DNA of 7,634 nucleotides from positions 1-7,634 of the forward strand of contig JAQCIA010000089.1 of NCBI GenBank assembly GCA_027620105.1, written 5' to 3'. The translations under genes and the position numbers were made by a program. Position 1 is the stretch's first letter; every line of letters starts with the position of its first letter. This DNA is from Verrucomicrobiota bacterium. GTDB lineage: Bacteria; Verrucomicrobiota; Kiritimatiellia; UBA8416; JAIOPI01. The notes below the pieces were generated by a model. The model saw only the letters and a list, made by a program, of their open reading frames with translations. It was not told the origin of the DNA and searched no databases. This document shows, in pieces, positions 6,555 through 7,634 of this stretch.

Positions 6555-6686
6555 ATGAACCCGCGCGAGCGGTTCATCGCGGCCCTCGAACGACGGCCCT
6601 TCACGGGCCGTGTGCCCCATTTCGAACGCGTGCTCTTCCTCACCAGGGAGGCCTTTGGCAAGGTCCACCCCAGCCACCGCAATTAG
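6555..6686 (+). pseudogene. Uroporphyrinogen decarboxylase-like gene, 3'-truncated stub
   Basis: The 43 codons begin MNPRERFIAALERRP and continue GRVPHFE and FGKVHPSHRN, matching the N-terminus of URO-D-like proteins (a family that also includes methyltransferase-type members) from PVC and related bacteria, normally about 350 residues. It stops at a TAG at 6684. Translating past that stop gives RSEVFYFILPVS, which does not resemble the family, so this is a truncation or rearrangement, not a simple nonsense mutation. The start, Shine-Dalgarno sequence and coupling to PhyH are intact. The substrate-binding barrel is missing, so no enzyme activity is expected. The convergent CotH stop codon lies 14 bases away. 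The assignment uses remembered family sequence over a short stretch, hence moderate confidence. Confidence 0.65.
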
Positions 6687-6700
6687 CGCAGCGAAGTTTT

Positions 6701-7634
6701 CTACTTTATCTTGCCAGTTTCCGTCTCCTCTGCCGCCAGAGCGCCGACCTCCCCGCCATGTCCGCGCCAGTCGGCCAGGAAGTGGTCCATGTGCGCTAGG
6801 TTTTGACGCAGGGCGCGGCGCGTGTTCTCGATATCTTTGGCATGCGGACGCATAGCGGGGTGCGGCCACCGCTGCCGGTCCCAGACCACGTACCCATCCA
6901 GCGGCACCGCCAGCGCCGCCAGACGGGCTAGCACCGCGTCGGTCCCCAGCACGCCTTCGCGCAGGAGGAACCAACGCCGGGCCAGGCGTTCGCGGTATGC
7001 GGGGGAACCGGCCTCCAGATCGCGCATCATGGCGTTCGCGATCCACGACCAATCGCGCGTCAGACCGCGATCGAAATCCCAGAGCACATGGAAGAAGGTG
7101 CCGTTCGTTCCGCCGCGGTAAACCAGCGCGTCATGGGCCAGGTACGGGAATGGCGTACCGTTGTCGTTTTGCATGAGGTTCAGCAGCAGTTGCAGATCGA
7201 TGACGCTGTCAATTTCCACGCGTTGCTCCAGCACGCTCACCCGCCCGGATGTGTCCAGCCCCGCCAGCGAGGCCTCCAGATCGAGGTAGGGCCCCATCTG
7301 GCTGCCGTTGCGCGTAGTCGGGCGGCTGACCCGCATGACCGGATCGCGGGGTGGCACGGTTTCATGGCGGTAGATCACGAGGGGGCTCGGCACCTCGGCC
7401 CCCGGCACCGCCCCCCCCGCCAGCGTCTCATCAATCTGCGTACACAGTTCGAAGAGCCCGTGGTAACGCCCATTGACGAATATCTCAGCCGGGCGCACAA
7501 ACGGCGCCCGCCGTGGCGAGCCGTCTCCGTCGAAATCCCGGAAGAGTCCGAAGGCCAGTCCATTGTGAAGGAAGGTCGAGTCCTGCTGGCCATTGATGGT
7601 CTTCACCATGCGTCGTTGGTCGTCGCCGAACAGC
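6701..7634 (-). CDS. CotH kinase family protein, 5'-truncated by window edge
   Basis: The frame is open to the right edge (upstream residues LFGDDQRR precede the Met at 7609), so about 310 C-terminal residues are seen. CotH-family proteins are atypical protein kinases, first known from Bacillus spore coats and common as surface proteins in PVC bacteria. Matching segments, numbered from the edge, are FLHNGLAFGLFRD (about 21-33), AEIFVNGRYHGLFEL (49-63), the catalytic-type LLNLMQNDNGTPFPYLAHD (about 150-168) and HVLWDFDRGL (182-191), whose WDFD corresponds to the metal-binding aspartate region. Where many members have HN before the aromatic strand, this one has HD. The protein ends soon after the domain (ETETGKIK), without the lamin-tail or Ig domains that often follow. 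Its signal peptide and start lie outside the window. Confidence 0.85.
   Translation of the reverse strand, partial: LFGDDQRRMVKTINGQQDSTFLHNGLAFGLFRDFDGDGSPRRAPFVRPAEIFVNGRYHGLFELCTQIDETLAGGAVPGAEVPSPLVIYRHETVPPRDPVMRVSRPTTRNGSQMGPYLDLEASLAGLDTSGRVSVLEQRVEIDSVIDLQLLLNLMQNDNGTPFPYLAHDALVYRGGTNGTFFHVLWDFDRGLTRDWSWIANAMMRDLEAGSPAYRERLARRWFLLREGVLGTDAVLARLAALAVPLDGYVVWDRQRWPHPAMRPHAKDIENTRRALRQNLAHMDHFLADWRGHGGEVGALAAEETETGKIK

Noticed and set aside
1..7634. CRISPR array, tRNA/rRNA, transposase, toxin-antitoxin or phage genes
   Set aside because: Both strands were read for regularly spaced repeats, tRNA-like arms and familiar protein motifs; none was found.

Overview
The window reads as GC-rich DNA from a member of the PVC superphylum (Verrucomicrobiota, Kiritimatiellota or Lentisphaerota). 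This is inferred from gene style only: a long secreted-type protein with a lamin-tail domain, Cys-free Ig-like repeats, a DxDxDG calcium-type segment and a C-terminal module ending in RFYRLVTP; a CotH-kinase protein; and a sugar-catabolism neighbourhood of GH2, GH31, AraC, PhyH and URO-D-like genes. No rRNA, tRNA, CRISPR array, IS element or phage gene is visible.

Layout. Bases 2-1627 (+) hold the 3' part of the lamin-tail/Ig protein, cut by the left edge. Bases 1628-2178 are intergenic, with a short GC hairpin and one copy of a diverged repeat. Bases 2179-4179 (+) encode a GH2 beta-mannosidase-like enzyme. Its 3' end runs head-on into a remnant of a GH31 gene on the minus strand (about 4522 to 4165), which keeps only N-terminal sequence and carries an apparent frameshift. 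Bases 4523-4867 are intergenic, with a second copy of the repeat and several small hairpins. Bases 4868-5704 (-) encode an AraC-family regulator, divergent from a PhyH-type Fe(II)/2-oxoglutarate dioxygenase at 5780-6550 (+). A 43-codon stub of a uroporphyrinogen decarboxylase-like gene (6555-6686, +) follows, with its Shine-Dalgarno sequence just before and touching the PhyH stop codon. From 6701 to the right edge (-) lies the C-terminal part of a CotH-kinase protein.

How it fits together. GH31, AraC, PhyH and the URO-D-like gene look like one former carbohydrate-utilisation cluster around the AraC/PhyH divergent promoter. Both outer genes of that cluster are cut off at their 3' ends, and each runs into the 3' end of a neighbouring gene (GH2 on the left, CotH on the right) coming the other way. 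The stretch of about 2.5 kb from roughly 4165 to 6684 therefore looks like a discrete block with broken ends. It could be a translocated segment, the result of two deletions, or an assembly chimera; the sequence alone cannot decide. I see no clearly new defence, mobile or signalling system. The broken-ended block and the diverged repeat are the parts most worth checking.
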